The notes: generated from the sequence alone by a model not told the origin. A DNA stretch of 64,000 bases from Fimbriiglobus ruber (GCF_002197845.1 NZ_NIDE01000002.1:930001-994000); one strand, 5' to 3'. Shown: positions 48,928 through 58,615, numbered from the stretch's first letter. Made by a program: numbers and translations.

Positions 48928-49329
48928 ATGGCCGAGAATTTGTGGCCGACCGACTTCGGGACCGTGACCGTCGAGACGCCGAGCGGCATCCTACGGGAAC
49001 AGGCTCACGCGCTCGGCGCCCGGACCTCGAACATCGTGACCGGGGTGATGCGGAATGAGAGCAAGGACGCCGAGTTCGGGGTCTTTCGGTACGCCCTGTA
49101 TTTGTACGCCGAGCCGTTATCTTATCGAACGCCCATTTTGTATTTAGAGCACGGCATTGATTTGTATCCGGTCAAAATTACGATCACCGTATATATCAGC
49201 AGTGAAGGTTTTCATCCGTCCGAATTCCAGGCCGAAGATGCGAATGCGCTCAAGGGTCGCCTTAAAGAAATCTTTTCCCACCCGGTTATCAAGAAGATCA
49301 TTTCGAGCATTATTGCGCAGAGCCTTTAA
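48928..49329 (+). CDS. small partner of the EEP protein, unknown function
   Basis: The start is ATG 48928. The 133-residue product begins MAENLWPTDFGTVTVETPSG and has a beta-rich core (YPVKITITVYISSEGFHPSE) and a helical end. The tight spacing suggests one transcript with the EEP gene. No family recognised. Confidence 0.6.
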   Translation: MAENLWPTDFGTVTVETPSGILREQAHALGARTSNIVTGVMRNESKDAEFGVFRYALYLYAEPLSYRTPILYLEHGIDLYPVKITITVYISSEGFHPSEFQAEDANALKGRLKEIFSHPVIKKIISSIIAQSL

Positions 49330-49534
49330 TCTCAGGCGAATTCCGACGGCCCGCGCGAACCTCGGCGCCCTCGCGCCCGTCCCTTTGCCCGGATTCCTCT
49401 CCCGGCGAGGTTCGTGGCCGTGCGCTCGTTTACGCCGTGTACGTTCGTGCCGTTCCGGCTCCGCGGTGAGGTGCCGGCCGGGGCGATCGTGTACGACGTG
49501 AGCAGCTACGCCGACCACCCATATTGCACGCTGA

Positions 49535-50484
49535 GAGGCTGTCCGAAAAGTGACCTTGCTGTAAGTTGTGCGTCTCTTGTAAGTTAGTCGCTCCTTCGTA
49601 CTCGAGGAGCGAAGTCATGGATGCGACCGTTCGCAAACCGTATCCGACCGATTTGACCGACCTCCAATGGGAGATCATCCAGGTCGTCCTGCCGGCCGCC
49701 CGACCCGGAGGACGCCCCCGGTCGGTGGACCTCCGGGAGGTGCTGAACGCGATCGTGTACGTGAACCGGTCGGGGTGTCAGTGGTCGATGCTCCCGCACG
49801 ACTTCCCGGCCAAGAGTACGGTGTACGAATACTTCGCCCAGTGGCGGGACGATGGCACCTGGCAAGAACTCCTGGATGTCCTCCGGGAGGGGTATCGGGA
49901 AGTCCACGCCCCGAGTCACGAGCGGACCCGAGTGCCGCGAGCATCGACAGCCAGTCGGTCAAAGGGACCGAACACGCGGGCGGGAACGGGTACGATGCGG
50001 GCAAGAAAATCCAGGGCCGGAAGCGGTCGATCGTGGTCGATACGCTGGGCCTGCTGATGGTCGTGGCGGTGACCGCCGGGCACGTCGACGACGCGGCCGC
50101 GGCCCCGACCGTACTCGAAGGGTTGGACCGTGACGCGTACCCGCGATTGAAGGTCGTGTGGGCCGACGGGAAGTACCACAACCATGCCCTGAACGGGTGG
50201 AAAGACGGCCACCCGGAACTCGGATGGGAACTCGTCATCGTCCGCCGACCGGACGGGGTAAAGGGGTTCACCCTGTTACCCAAGCGGTGGGTCGTCGAGC
50301 GGACGTTCGGGTGGCTCGGGCGGGCCCGGCGGTTAAGTCGTAATTATGAGCGACTGAATAGTTCCAGCGAATCCATGATTCGTGTGCGGTCAATCCAGCT
50401 GATCCTCAATCGCATGGATCCACAAGAGCGTTATCCCCCGTTTAAATATAGAGTTGCATCAAAATAGTCTTCCCGGACAGGCTC
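49535..50484 (+). mobile_element. IS5-family insertion sequence
   Basis: The element is 950 bases with ends GAGGCTGTCCG and CGGACAGGCTC and a TGA duplication (49532-49534 and 50485-50487). Confidence 0.9.
49617..50467 (+). CDS. IS5-family transposase in two frames
   Basis: The first frame from ATG 49617 gives [20 protein letters not shown] and [20 protein letters not shown]. The second gives [29 protein letters not shown] and [20 protein letters not shown] with the DDE residues. The frames switch near 49930. Some IS5-group elements express the fusion by frameshifting; here it may equally be a mutation. Confidence 0.85.
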
Positions 50485-50912
50485 TGAGCCCGATGTGGCC
50501 GCACGGCGGCATTCCGGTGCCGGGGATGGCTGGGCAGGTGAGTGATTCGGTCGAGGGGATCTGGCAGGGGCTGAAGGTGATCGGCGGGAAGACGGCGCCG
50601 CGGTACTTCGCCGGCCGCGGCCACAAGCGGGGCGGCCAACCGCGGGGCCACCAGTACGGGACCAAGTTGCTGAAGATCGTCGAGGCCCGCGAGAAGATCT
50701 ACCGCGTGGCTTACGAATGGATGCTGGCCAATCGGGTCGAGCCGGAGTTGATCGAGCACTTCGTCGGACGGGCGTTCGAGGGCGACGCCCAGTATTTCCA
50801 CGACGTGAGCAACAACGGGCGCGTCGGCAACCCGGACGAGGGCTGGGCCCACGCCGCGGTGCTGGTGCAGTACCTGAACCGCGTGTGCGCGGGGCGGGCG
50901 TGAGGGGCGGCC

Positions 50913-51173
50913 TCACGCCCGGTCGCGGAGGTGTGTCCGGACCCCGAGCGCGAGGAAGACGAGACCGCCTAGCCAGAACAGGCCGGCGGCCGTCCACTTC
51001 CCGCCGATGTAGTAGAGGAGGGCGATCAGCCAGTGGACCCGCCCGCCCCGGCCGGAGTCTTCCATCAGGGTCAGGATCACGAACACCACGACCCCGATGG
51101 CGAGGAGCCCCAGGCCGTATTTCAGCCCCTGACCCAGCGTCACTTCACCGTCCGTGTCGTCGTCACTGGCCAT
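50913..51173 (-). CDS. small membrane protein
   Basis: The start is ATG 51173; 86 residues. An acidic N-terminus (MASDDDTDGEVTLGQGLK) is followed by two or three hydrophobic spans (GLGLLAIGVVVFVILTL; VHWLIALLYYIGG; AAGLFWLGGLVFLALGV). No family recognised. Confidence 0.6.
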   Translation of the reverse strand: MASDDDTDGEVTLGQGLKYGLGLLAIGVVVFVILTLMEDSGRGGRVHWLIALLYYIGGKWTAAGLFWLGGLVFLALGVRTHLRDRA

Positions 51174-51379
51174 GAACGTTCCTCAGGGTTGGTAAACGAT
51201 AAAAACGCACGATCCGGTATGGCCCGGGAGTGTAGACGGGCGCGACCAGCGCGGGCGCGCCCGGTTCTGCAAACCGGGCCGGGGAATACCACGGTTGCGT
51301 TGCGAGAGGTTCGTTGGCCCGAATCGGCTACGGCGTGCCGGGCGATCATGAAACCGGACCAATTCTGTCCCACGCCGGA

Positions 51380-51664
51380 TCATGACATGACACTTTCGAC
51401 TGTGCGGATGTTCTCGGGCTTGATCCACAAACGGTTGGCGCCCGTCTCGGCCTCGTGCGGTAGTTCGACCAAGCGGTATCCCGAATCTCGGTCAATTTGG
51501 ACGAGCCCGACCGGGAGGTAGTGTACCCCACCAATAGTCGAAAGAAAGTCCGCTTCGACGCGGATGTAGTGTTTTTTTCCCGTGTGGTCGCTGAACACGG
51601 CGATCCGTTCCGAATTCCGCATTCCGGGCTTCACGTCGTCACACCGGATTTCAACGTCTGCCAT
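51380..51664 (-). CDS. hypothetical protein (94 aa)
   Basis: The start is ATG 51664 (MADVEIRCDDVKPGMRNSER). The product is beta-rich with AVFSDHTGKKHYIRVEADFL and LWIKPENIRTVESVMS. The in-frame upstream extension is Arg/Pro-rich and unlikely to be translated. No family recognised. Confidence 0.6.
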   Translation of the reverse strand: MADVEIRCDDVKPGMRNSERIAVFSDHTGKKHYIRVEADFLSTIGGVHYLPVGLVQIDRDSGYRLVELPHEAETGANRLWIKPENIRTVESVMS

Positions 51665-51668
51665 GCTG

Positions 51669-51914
51669 TCACCCCTCGGACGAACTCGATGTGGTGTAGT
51701 GTACAAATGATCCCGAGCCCGGATCTGATTGATACCCGGCCTGCCCCGCGACCACAACCCCGGCAGCATAAAATATCGACCCGGGATGTCGGTGGGGCAA
51801 ACGAAATTTCCAGGCACTGGCCTGTTCGATTTTGTCGGCAGTCGCAAACGCGCGGCGGGCGCCAACTTGCTTCGCGAGTTGAACTTGTAAACTTTTCTTT
51901 TTTCGTCGAGCCAT
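51669..51914 (-). CDS. possible small basic protein
   Basis: ATG 51914 opens MARRKKKSLQVQLAKQVGAR with a helical basic N-terminus, but there is no clear ribosome binding site and the C-terminus is low in information. It ends four bases before the 51664 gene, so a two-gene operon is possible. Confidence 0.3.
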   Translation of the reverse strand: MARRKKKSLQVQLAKQVGARRAFATADKIEQASAWKFRLPHRHPGSIFYAAGVVVAGQAGYQSDPGSGSFVHYTTSSSSEG

Positions 51915-52002
51915 GAGAGGAGATCAAAGCGTGTGACCCTTTAAGATGACGAAGAAGTGGCCTGTCAAAGAATCTCCACATTTCCACCCGCGAGTTCTGG
52001 CG

Positions 52003-52260
52003 ATGAGCGAAGAAGCCGTGTTCCTCCGCGCCATAACGGCCGCCCCCGACGACGACCTCCCGCGACTGGTCTTCGCCGACCGGCTGGACGAGCGGGACGA
52101 CCCCCGCGGCGACTTCGTCCGGCTCCACCTCGCCCTGCGGGCCGCCGCCCCGGACCACCCCGACCGGGTGGCCGGCGAGCACGAACTCAGCTCCCTGCGA
52201 AAAAGCTGCGATCCGGAATGGCTGGCCGCCCTCTCCGGCCGGCGGGCGCGGATCATTTAG
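52003..52260 (+). CDS. TIGR02996-domain small protein
   Basis: The start is ATG 52003 (MSEEAVFLRAITAAPDDDLP). It continues RLVFADRLDERDDPRGDFVR, which is the TIGR02996 signature, common and multiplied in Gemmata-like planctomycetes; its role is unknown. It is 85 residues with a short end, so it lacks the repeat tail usually attached. Confidence 0.82.
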   Translation: MSEEAVFLRAITAAPDDDLPRLVFADRLDERDDPRGDFVRLHLALRAAAPDHPDRVAGEHELSSLRKSCDPEWLAALSGRRARII

Positions 52261-52365
52261 CGAAAACGGGCACCGGGGCGAAATGGGGTGAACCGGAGGT
52301 GCGGGTCGTGCCGATTATTCAGACGGTCGGATGGTTCGCCCGTTGTTACCGTCTGGGGGTTCGCG

Positions 52366-53406
52366 ATGACACCGCGCCGCCTACGCGTGTTGAGCTTGTT
52401 CGTCTTCGGCCTCTTGCTGATCGGGTGTACCCAGGCCGTCGTTCGGAAAGACCCCGGGCCGCACGACCCCGGGTTCCGGTTCTACCGGCCCAAACCGTAC
52501 TTGTTCATCGGCCCGATGGAGGCGGACGACAAGAAGGCCGGTGACACGGCCGCCGCGCCGGCCAAGGCGGCGCCCAAGGCGACGCCGGCCAAGGGGCAGG
52601 GGCAGAAGAAGCCCACCGTCGGCCCGCCGACGGAGGCGGATCAGAAGATCGGCGAACTCGAGGACCGAGTCAACGAACTGCACGCCATCGTCAACGAGAA
52701 AGTGTCCGACGGGCCGGACGCGCCGGCGGCCCCGGCGGCCTCCATCAAGGTGACGATGCAGATCAAGTACATGCCCGACTGGAACGAGGAATACTCGGTC
52801 CGGCTGCGGTCCGGCCTCGGGACGGGGAAACTGGAATTCAAGCTCGACGACGGGTGGAACCTGACCAGCGTCGGGATCGAGACCGACCAGAAGATCCCCG
52901 AACTGCTCAACGCCATCGCGAACCTGGCGGGCGTCGCCCAGGGCGCCAAGCCGGCCGCGGCCGCGGCCGCCGGGCAGAAAAAGCCGGGGGTCGTCCCGGC
53001 CGACGCCAACCTGTTCATCGTCGACACCCGCCCGGACGTCCCGCTCGGGTTCTACGAGCCGATCATCGCGACCGACACGCACGGCCGGAAGAGCCTGTTC
53101 GGGTGGCGGTACGTCGGGTTCATGCCGTTCGCCGGCTGCCCGGTCGACGTGTGCGTCCAGCCGCGGACGGTGACGTGCGACGTGGCCGAGCTGTGGGGCC
53201 TCGTGGCGGCGACCGGCTCGCTCAAATTCCAGCGGCTGTCCGAGATCGAGGCCGGGGCCAACCCGTACCAGTACCGGAAGTTCGAGCCGGCGGTCCACGG
53301 CGCGCCGGCCCCGCCGCCGGGGGCGAACCCGGTCAAGAAAGAAGCCGTGCCGGGAGCCGACCCCGACGCGACCGCGGACGAAAGTGCCCGGGCCGTCCGC
53401 CGCTGA
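52366..53406 (+). CDS. lipoprotein, unknown function
   Basis: The start is ATG 52366. The signal sequence ends with a lipobox (LLLIGC, Cys about residue 21). An Ala/Lys-rich linker, a short coiled coil (IGELEDRVNELHAIVNEK) and a beta-rich domain (IKVTMQIKYMPDWNEEYSVR; GIETDQKIPELLNAIANLAG) follow. It is a membrane-anchored periplasmic protein, and the 20-30 bases before it lack a clear ribosome binding site. No family known. Confidence 0.75.
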   Translation: MTPRRLRVLSLFVFGLLLIGCTQAVVRKDPGPHDPGFRFYRPKPYLFIGPMEADDKKAGDTAAAPAKAAPKATPAKGQGQKKPTVGPPTEADQKIGELEDRVNELHAIVNEKVSDGPDAPAAPAASIKVTMQIKYMPDWNEEYSVRLRSGLGTGKLEFKLDDGWNLTSVGIETDQKIPELLNAIANLAGVAQGAKPAAAAAAGQKKPGVVPADANLFIVDTRPDVPLGFYEPIIATDTHGRKSLFGWRYVGFMPFAGCPVDVCVQPRTVTCDVAELWGLVAATGSLKFQRLSEIEAGANPYQYRKFEPAVHGAPAPPPGANPVKKEAVPGADPDATADESARAVRR

Positions 53407-53631
53407 GGTGTGACGCGCCCGCCCGCCGCGTGCCCGATCGGGCACGCGGCACCCTCGCCAGATTCGTACCGCCGTGTAGTCGTACACATTTCCGGTTGCC
53501 TTCAATCAAAGCCCGGCTAAAATACTCATCGGCGGGAACGACAGCCGGCGAGCCCGGCGGCGGCCCGCGGTCGGTTCCGGCCGGCGGCGCTTTCGGGCGC
53601 GGCCGGGGGCCGGCTCATGGGGGATGAGAAA

Positions 53632-54792
53632 ATGACCAAACCATCACGCCGCCCGTTCGCCCTGCTGCCCGCCGGGCTGTGCGCCCTGGCCGGTGCCCTG
53701 CTCGCGCTCGGGTGCCAGCCGGCCGACGACCTGCCCAAAAGTGCCCCGTCCGCGGCCGCCGACCCGGCACCGCCGGCGCAGGCGCCCGACGACGAGGACG
53801 CGCGGCCCGGGCCGGCCGGTAAACCCCGGCCGCCGTTCGACATCACCTGGAAGGAGACCCGGGCCACCGGCGCGGAACTCGTCTCCGCGCCGTTTCATTT
53901 GAAAATCGAAACGCGGAACGACTACGCCGCGGCGTTCCGGCTGAACACCTCCGGTTTTGTTTTCGGCAAGGACTCGTCGTTCGACCGGTTTCACAACGTG
54001 AGAAACGCGGGCGGCCCGGGCGTGGGCGGCGTGGGCGACCCGGGCACTAAGGCTAAGGGCACGAACACCAAGGGCGCGAGCGAACCGTTCACCGGGGGGA
54101 TGCTGGCCGCGGTGTCGGGGACCGAGGGGTACCTGGCGGGGGTCGCCGTGACCGACACGCCGGACGGGAAGCGGACCGTGCCGTACACGTTCCCGTTCAC
54201 GGCGTCGCGCGACGCCGTGTGGATCGGCACGCCGCGGCCGACGCGGGACGACGAGCCGAACGACGTGCTGAACATCCGGGCGTCGCACGGGAAGGCGGTC
54301 GTCCAGCAGGGGTACGTCGGGACGCTGGAGTACACCGTCGGAACCCGCCCGACCGCCGGCGGCCCCGACAAGACCGCGAAGTTGGCCCTGACCGTGCTGA
54401 CCCGCGGGGCCGTCACCCCCCTGTTCGACTCCAAGGACGGCGGCCACAAGATCCTGGCCGCCGCCGCCGCCCGCGAAACCCAGGCCGTCAAGTTCGCCAT
54501 CCCCCGCGGGCAGCGCGGGCTGATCGCCGTCGAGGTCGGCCCCGCCGGCCGGATCCCCGGGACCGGGACCGGGGTCGTGGCGCGCCGGGTGTATTATTTG
54601 TACGCCCACGAGCGGAAACTCTACACCAGCGCGAGCGGCTTCCTCGACCTGGACCTGAAGGTTCTGGACGACGACTTGGCCGCCGGCAAGGTGAGCCCGG
54701 GCGAATACCAAAAGCGGCTCGACGAGGTGTTGGGCGGCGGGGCGGAGGAGACCATCACCCCGGCCCGAAAGATCGACCGGGCGAAAAACTGA
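53632..54792 (+). CDS. lipoprotein, unknown function
   Basis: I choose ATG 53632 (MTKPSRRPFALLPAGLCALA); ATG 53617 is five codons upstream. The lipobox is ALLALGC with the Cys about residue 28. An acidic Pro/Ala linker and a beta-rich body (APFHLKIETRNDYAAAFRLN; GKAVVQQGYVGTLEYTVG; TQAVKFAIPRGQRGLIAVEV) follow, and it ends in a helical tail. It lies 27 bases before the peptidase gene, so both are probably co-expressed. Confidence 0.75.
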   Translation: MTKPSRRPFALLPAGLCALAGALLALGCQPADDLPKSAPSAAADPAPPAQAPDDEDARPGPAGKPRPPFDITWKETRATGAELVSAPFHLKIETRNDYAAAFRLNTSGFVFGKDSSFDRFHNVRNAGGPGVGGVGDPGTKAKGTNTKGASEPFTGGMLAAVSGTEGYLAGVAVTDTPDGKRTVPYTFPFTASRDAVWIGTPRPTRDDEPNDVLNIRASHGKAVVQQGYVGTLEYTVGTRPTAGGPDKTAKLALTVLTRGAVTPLFDSKDGGHKILAAAAARETQAVKFAIPRGQRGLIAVEVGPAGRIPGTGTGVVARRVYYLYAHERKLYTSASGFLDLDLKVLDDDLAAGKVSPGEYQKRLDEVLGGGAEETITPARKIDRAKN

Positions 54793-54819
54793 CCCACCGG
54801 GCGCGGGGAGACCGATCGC

Positions 54820-56187
54820 ATGAACGGGTGGCTCCGGTTGGTACTCCTCGGGACCGCCGGGGCGCTCGCGGGCGGGGGGCCGGCGGCCGCCGCCGGCCGC
54901 GTCGACGGGCACATCCGGTGGACCCACCGGAACGGTACGAAGTACGCCGTCACCGGGGCCGCGGTCGACATCCAGAACGCGGACACCAAACAGTCGGTCG
55001 CGACGGCCACGACCGACCGCGACGGGAAGTACCGGGCCGACTTCCCCGTCCCCCCGGGCGGGGTTCGTGTGTTGGTCCGCGTCGACTGCGTCTGCCCGGG
55101 GGCCAAGATCGCGCCCGCCCCCGGCAAGCCCGCCCACTTCCTGACCTCCAGGACCCCGGTCGACGTGGCCGACGACACGGTCGCGACCGTCGACCTGACG
55201 GCGACCAATACGCGGGACAACCACACGGCGTTCTCGGTCCGCGAGGCCCTGCACCACGCGTCGACCTACGCCGGCCGCCTCGGCAAAGCCTCCCTGCCGC
55301 CCGTCCGCGTCTACTACCCGAGTACGGACACCCAGTACGACCCCGCCCTCAACCAGCTGGAGTTCCTCCAGTCCGACCGGTGGGACTGGGACGTGATTTT
55401 CCACGAGTACGGGCACTACCTGGCCAAGAAATACGACCTGACGGACTGCGTGACCGGGGACCACCAACTCGGCCAGAACCTGGCCGACAGCCTGGGGAAA
55501 AAGAAGGGAACCCGCATGGCCTGGAGCGAGGGGTGGCCGACGTTCTTCTCCGTCTCGGCCCAGCGGGCCATGAACCTCGCGGCGCTGGGCATCCCGTACG
55601 TCGGCGACACCCGCTACACGGACACGGAGGAGAGCTACATCTACGACGTCGACCTGACCCTCCGCGACGGGTACAGCACCGGGGAGGACAACGAGACGTC
55701 CGTCCAGCGGGCGTTCTTCTGCCTCTACCACGAGTTCCGGCTCGCGGACGACGCCATCTGGGCGGCCCTCGTCGACGCCACGCCGAAAACGCTGTCCGAC
55801 GCGTGGGCGGCGGTCGCCAAGGGCCGGAAGGAGCCGGACCTCGCCCGGCTCGGCCAAATCTTCACGGACTTCCGGATCGCGTCGGCCCCGACCGACCCGG
55901 CGGACGGGGTGAAGCTGCCGCCGCACCCGCCGACCTTCAAGTGGACCCCGAACGGCGGAAAGGGTGACTACTCGCACGACCGGTTTAACGTCGTGTTTAT
56001 CGACGCGCAGTGTCAACCGGTCCTGACCTCCAACCAGTTGACCACACCGGAGTACAAGCCCACGACCGCGGAGTGGACCACGATCACGGCGGGCCGGACG
56101 GACGTCCTGTGGTACGTGCTGTCGGCCAACTCGAAGAACCCGTCGACCGGGCCGTACCGCAGTGGCTGGCGGAAGCTCGCCCGGTAG
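54820..56187 (+). CDS. secreted zinc-peptidase-like protein with carboxypeptidase-regulatory-like domain
   Basis: The start is ATG 54820; a signal peptide ends near GPAAAAG. Residues 27-125 form a CarboxypepD_reg-like beta sandwich (DIQNADTKQSVATATTDRDG). The catalytic motif is HEYGH at 195-199 (WDVIFHEYGHYLAKKY), with a likely third ligand E237 in SEGWPTFFSV. It would act outside the cytoplasmic membrane on peptides. It is the second of a lipoprotein-peptidase pair. Confidence 0.78.
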   Translation: MNGWLRLVLLGTAGALAGGGPAAAAGRVDGHIRWTHRNGTKYAVTGAAVDIQNADTKQSVATATTDRDGKYRADFPVPPGGVRVLVRVDCVCPGAKIAPAPGKPAHFLTSRTPVDVADDTVATVDLTATNTRDNHTAFSVREALHHASTYAGRLGKASLPPVRVYYPSTDTQYDPALNQLEFLQSDRWDWDVIFHEYGHYLAKKYDLTDCVTGDHQLGQNLADSLGKKKGTRMAWSEGWPTFFSVSAQRAMNLAALGIPYVGDTRYTDTEESYIYDVDLTLRDGYSTGEDNETSVQRAFFCLYHEFRLADDAIWAALVDATPKTLSDAWAAVAKGRKEPDLARLGQIFTDFRIASAPTDPADGVKLPPHPPTFKWTPNGGKGDYSHDRFNVVFIDAQCQPVLTSNQLTTPEYKPTTAEWTTITAGRTDVLWYVLSANSKNPSTGPYRSGWRKLAR

Positions 56188-56233
56188 CCGGGGGGCGTGA
56201 CGCGGGAGTGGGGGGGCCTCCGAGAACAGGACG

Positions 56234-57121
56234 TTATTTGAACGGCGGCCAAGAGCCGGGGTCGTTCCCCGGGCAAATCACATCCTCGGCTTGTCCGTCG
56301 ATCGGGCGGATGATGAGTGTTTGTCCGAGAACCCGGCAGAGGTGCAGGGATTCGCGACTGTTCATGGTGTAAAACGTTTTGGCGCCGGCCGCTGCCGATT
56401 CGAGCGCGATCAACAGGTCGCCGACTTTCAGACACGGGTCATGTTTTCCGGCCATCTCCGGTGCCGATTCGGTATCGGCGAGGTACCGTTCGATCTCCCG
56501 CAATTCGTTCGTTTTTTTTTCGTCGGGAAGGGCTCGGAGGTAGTCGAGTACGGCTTTCGCTCGCTCGCGCTGGGTGGCCGAAAATTTCCCGACGGCGCAC
56601 ACGCCCTCCGGCAGTTTCGAACATTCCTCGGGACCGACTTCATAGATCAAGCGGTCCCGCCGGTGAACTTGGCGGACGTTCGCGCGCCCGCACTCGCACC
56701 CGCTTTCTTTCACCAGCCGATCGAGCCACGCGTCGAACATGGCTGTTCCGGTCGTCAATAAGCGGTGCAACTTCGCCCGCAACCGGTCTGCCTTGTCACC
56801 GTCTGATTCGCCAGTCACGCCGGCCATGAGCGAGATACAAATGCTCGCCCGTCGCGAATGGAATTTGTTGGTCCGGAGACGGTTCATGTAGTGGAACGTC
56901 TCCTCGAACCCGCCCTTTGTGTCGAGTTGGTCGATGAGATATTTCGCATCTTTCAGAACGCGTCGCTTGAACTCCTGCCGGGATACGAGGCCACTGACGA
57001 CTCGATAGCTCGCCCAGGTCGCCTCGATCTTCTTTCTCTGGCTCGGCGCGTGCAAGAGCCGAGCGATGCATACGGATGTGTCGGCAAAGAGTAGTTCCGT
57101 TCGGCTTTTTGGTGAAGACAT
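56234..57121 (-). CDS. PIN-like domain protein
   Basis: I choose ATG 57121 (MSSPKSRTELLFADTSVCIA). Acidic residues fit a PIN nuclease: D in LFADTSVC, E in LVSRQEFKRRVLKDAK and D in KVGDLLIALESAAAGAKTFY near the C-terminus. A Cys-containing insertion (KESGCECGRANVRQVHRRDR) lies between them. The protein of about 295 residues is longer than typical VapC toxins. It is the last gene of a three-gene operon. Confidence 0.65.
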   Translation of the reverse strand: MSSPKSRTELLFADTSVCIARLLHAPSQRKKIEATWASYRVVSGLVSRQEFKRRVLKDAKYLIDQLDTKGGFEETFHYMNRLRTNKFHSRRASICISLMAGVTGESDGDKADRLRAKLHRLLTTGTAMFDAWLDRLVKESGCECGRANVRQVHRRDRLIYEVGPEECSKLPEGVCAVGKFSATQRERAKAVLDYLRALPDEKKTNELREIERYLADTESAPEMAGKHDPCLKVGDLLIALESAAAGAKTFYTMNSRESLHLCRVLGQTLIIRPIDGQAEDVICPGNDPGSWPPFK

Positions 57122-57134
57122 GGTTCGGGTCGGA

Positions 57135-57743
57135 TCAGCTGCCCGCCAGTGGTTCGAAGCCCTCAAACGCGGAGAGCCCGAGTTCGGCGACGCGGCGGGT
57201 CGCTTCGATGAGGTCGTCGGTCGTCTTGGTGGCCGGACTCAGGGAAACTTCGACCAACTCCTTGAACGCGGTACATTGGTCGGCATCGAGCGTTTCGAGC
57301 CGATCACTCTTGGCGAGTTGCATCAGAGCGGACTGGATGAGGTCAAGGATCGATACCCAGTTTTGATCCTTATAAGCCCGAAGCGCCCACAAGTTGTCGA
57401 GGGCGGTACGGAGTGTAACCGCGGCCGCGAAAAGCTCCGAGTGGTCGCCGCGCGCGGACATCAACATCGTGTCGGTCGCTTCGACCGCAGTTTTCCAGTA
57501 CGACCGGACCTTCGCGCGGGCTTCAGCTTCGCCACCGGGCGCACCGATACTCTTTCGATTCTGTTTCCTGGATGCGGCGGTTGCCGCTGAAGAGTACGAA
57601 GAAGATGTGTCACCGGGCGGAACATGCACACCCACGAGGCCCACTTCTAATGACGGCACTCGGCTATCGCCGGAGGTATGGTCGAGCCCCGTAGCATGGT
57701 GTATTTGCACGATACTCGACTCCGGAACTAGCCCGCGATGCAC
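57135..57743 (-). CDS. hypothetical protein in the PIN operon
   Basis: The gene starts at GTG 57743, overlapping its upstream neighbour by 16 bases, and ends 13 bases before the PIN-like gene. The N-terminal 60 residues are irregular. The rest is helical (VRSYWKTAVEATDTMLMSAR; AVTLRTALDNLWALRAYKDQ). No family recognised. Confidence 0.6.
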   Translation of the reverse strand: MHRGLVPESSIVQIHHATGLDHTSGDSRVPSLEVGLVGVHVPPGDTSSSYSSAATAASRKQNRKSIGAPGGEAEARAKVRSYWKTAVEATDTMLMSARGDHSELFAAAVTLRTALDNLWALRAYKDQNWVSILDLIQSALMQLAKSDRLETLDADQCTAFKELVEVSLSPATKTTDDLIEATRRVAELGLSAFEGFEPLAGS

Positions 57744-58543
57744 TCGCGCAGCAGCTTTAACATACTCGTAGCCCGAGCGGTAATAAAGTCTCCGATTCGG
57801 AAATCGGTGTCAATTTGATCCCACAGGAATGCATCGACATCCAAAAGACTGTAAACTTCGGGCGTAACAGCACGGGCACGATCGAGTTTGAGAGTTCGGA
57901 GCAAATCGTCTCGTTTAAGATGCTTGGCACCACTTTCCCGAAAATTCACTTCGGCATCCCCGACGGGAATGGATGCAACACGCTCCGTCCCCGAAAGGGA
58001 GAGCCGGTACCGGCACTCGTCTCCGATAAGGACGAGTGACCAGTTCATCGCGTAATGCTGGGGGCCAAATTTTTTGTACAAGGCGTCACTCGCCGTCATT
58101 AGCCCGAGCGATTGTACCCATCGTTCGGATTCTTCAACGGACTCACTTTCGAAGTGGTAAAGTTCTCGATACCCGACCCGCTGAAACGACTCGATTTCGA
58201 GTTCATCGGTCACGATGCTGATAGCGGCCTGCGCCTCGGCTGCGAACCGGGTCACGTCTTCGGCTTCGATCACTCGAGGTTGGGTCCGCAAATCGCTTGT
58301 GATTACTGTCCGGCTTGATGAGACATCGAGCCGCAATTCCTCCTCCGGATTCAATAGTGTCGTCGCAGCCAGGCCCACGTTGCCATTCCGCCACCAACCC
58401 GTCTCGCGCTCGGCGAGCGTCCGGCTGATCCGACCCATTCGATCGAAATAGAGTTCGCCAGTGTCGTATTCGACGGCACAAATGATTTGCTTCAAAAGGG
58501 GCTCTTTCCCCTTGATGAGATGAATACCCTTCGCGCGACCCAT
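57728..58543 (-). CDS. hypothetical protein, TIGR04255-like, first gene of the PIN operon
   Basis: The start is ATG 58543 (MGRAKGIHLIKGKEPLLKQI). The 271-residue protein has FQRVGYRELYHFESESVEES in the middle, which faintly recalls the TIGR04255 family of sporadic bacterial proteins, and a C-terminal helical region (RIGDFITARATSMLKLLREC). A defence or toxin-antitoxin function is possible given the PIN partner. Confidence 0.55.
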   Translation of the reverse strand: MGRAKGIHLIKGKEPLLKQIICAVEYDTGELYFDRMGRISRTLAERETGWWRNGNVGLAATTLLNPEEELRLDVSSSRTVITSDLRTQPRVIEAEDVTRFAAEAQAAISIVTDELEIESFQRVGYRELYHFESESVEESERWVQSLGLMTASDALYKKFGPQHYAMNWSLVLIGDECRYRLSLSGTERVASIPVGDAEVNFRESGAKHLKRDDLLRTLKLDRARAVTPEVYSLLDVDAFLWDQIDTDFRIGDFITARATSMLKLLRECIAG

Positions 58544-58615
58544 CGGCGGCTCCTTTTACTCATCACCTCAACGGCCGTTGTAACAGTTCCACAGACATCG
58601 AACAAGTCTGTCCCC

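Larger units (their letters stand above)
49414..50903 (+). pseudogene. unknown protein gene split by an IS5-family element
   Basis: The first part from GTG 49414 reads VAVRSFTPCTFVPFRLRG to HPYCTL. The second part continues at 50488 with SPMWPHGGIPVPGMAGQVSD, VEGIWQGLKVIGGKTAPRYF and LIEHFVGRAFEGDAQYFHDV to the stop at 50901. With the element and one TGA removed the frame is exact, giving about 179 residues. The family is not recognised. Confidence 0.75.

Noticed and set aside
53644-56016. A 790-residue minus-strand frame
   Set aside because: It is antisense to a lipoprotein and a peptidase gene that have signal sequences and an HEYGH motif.
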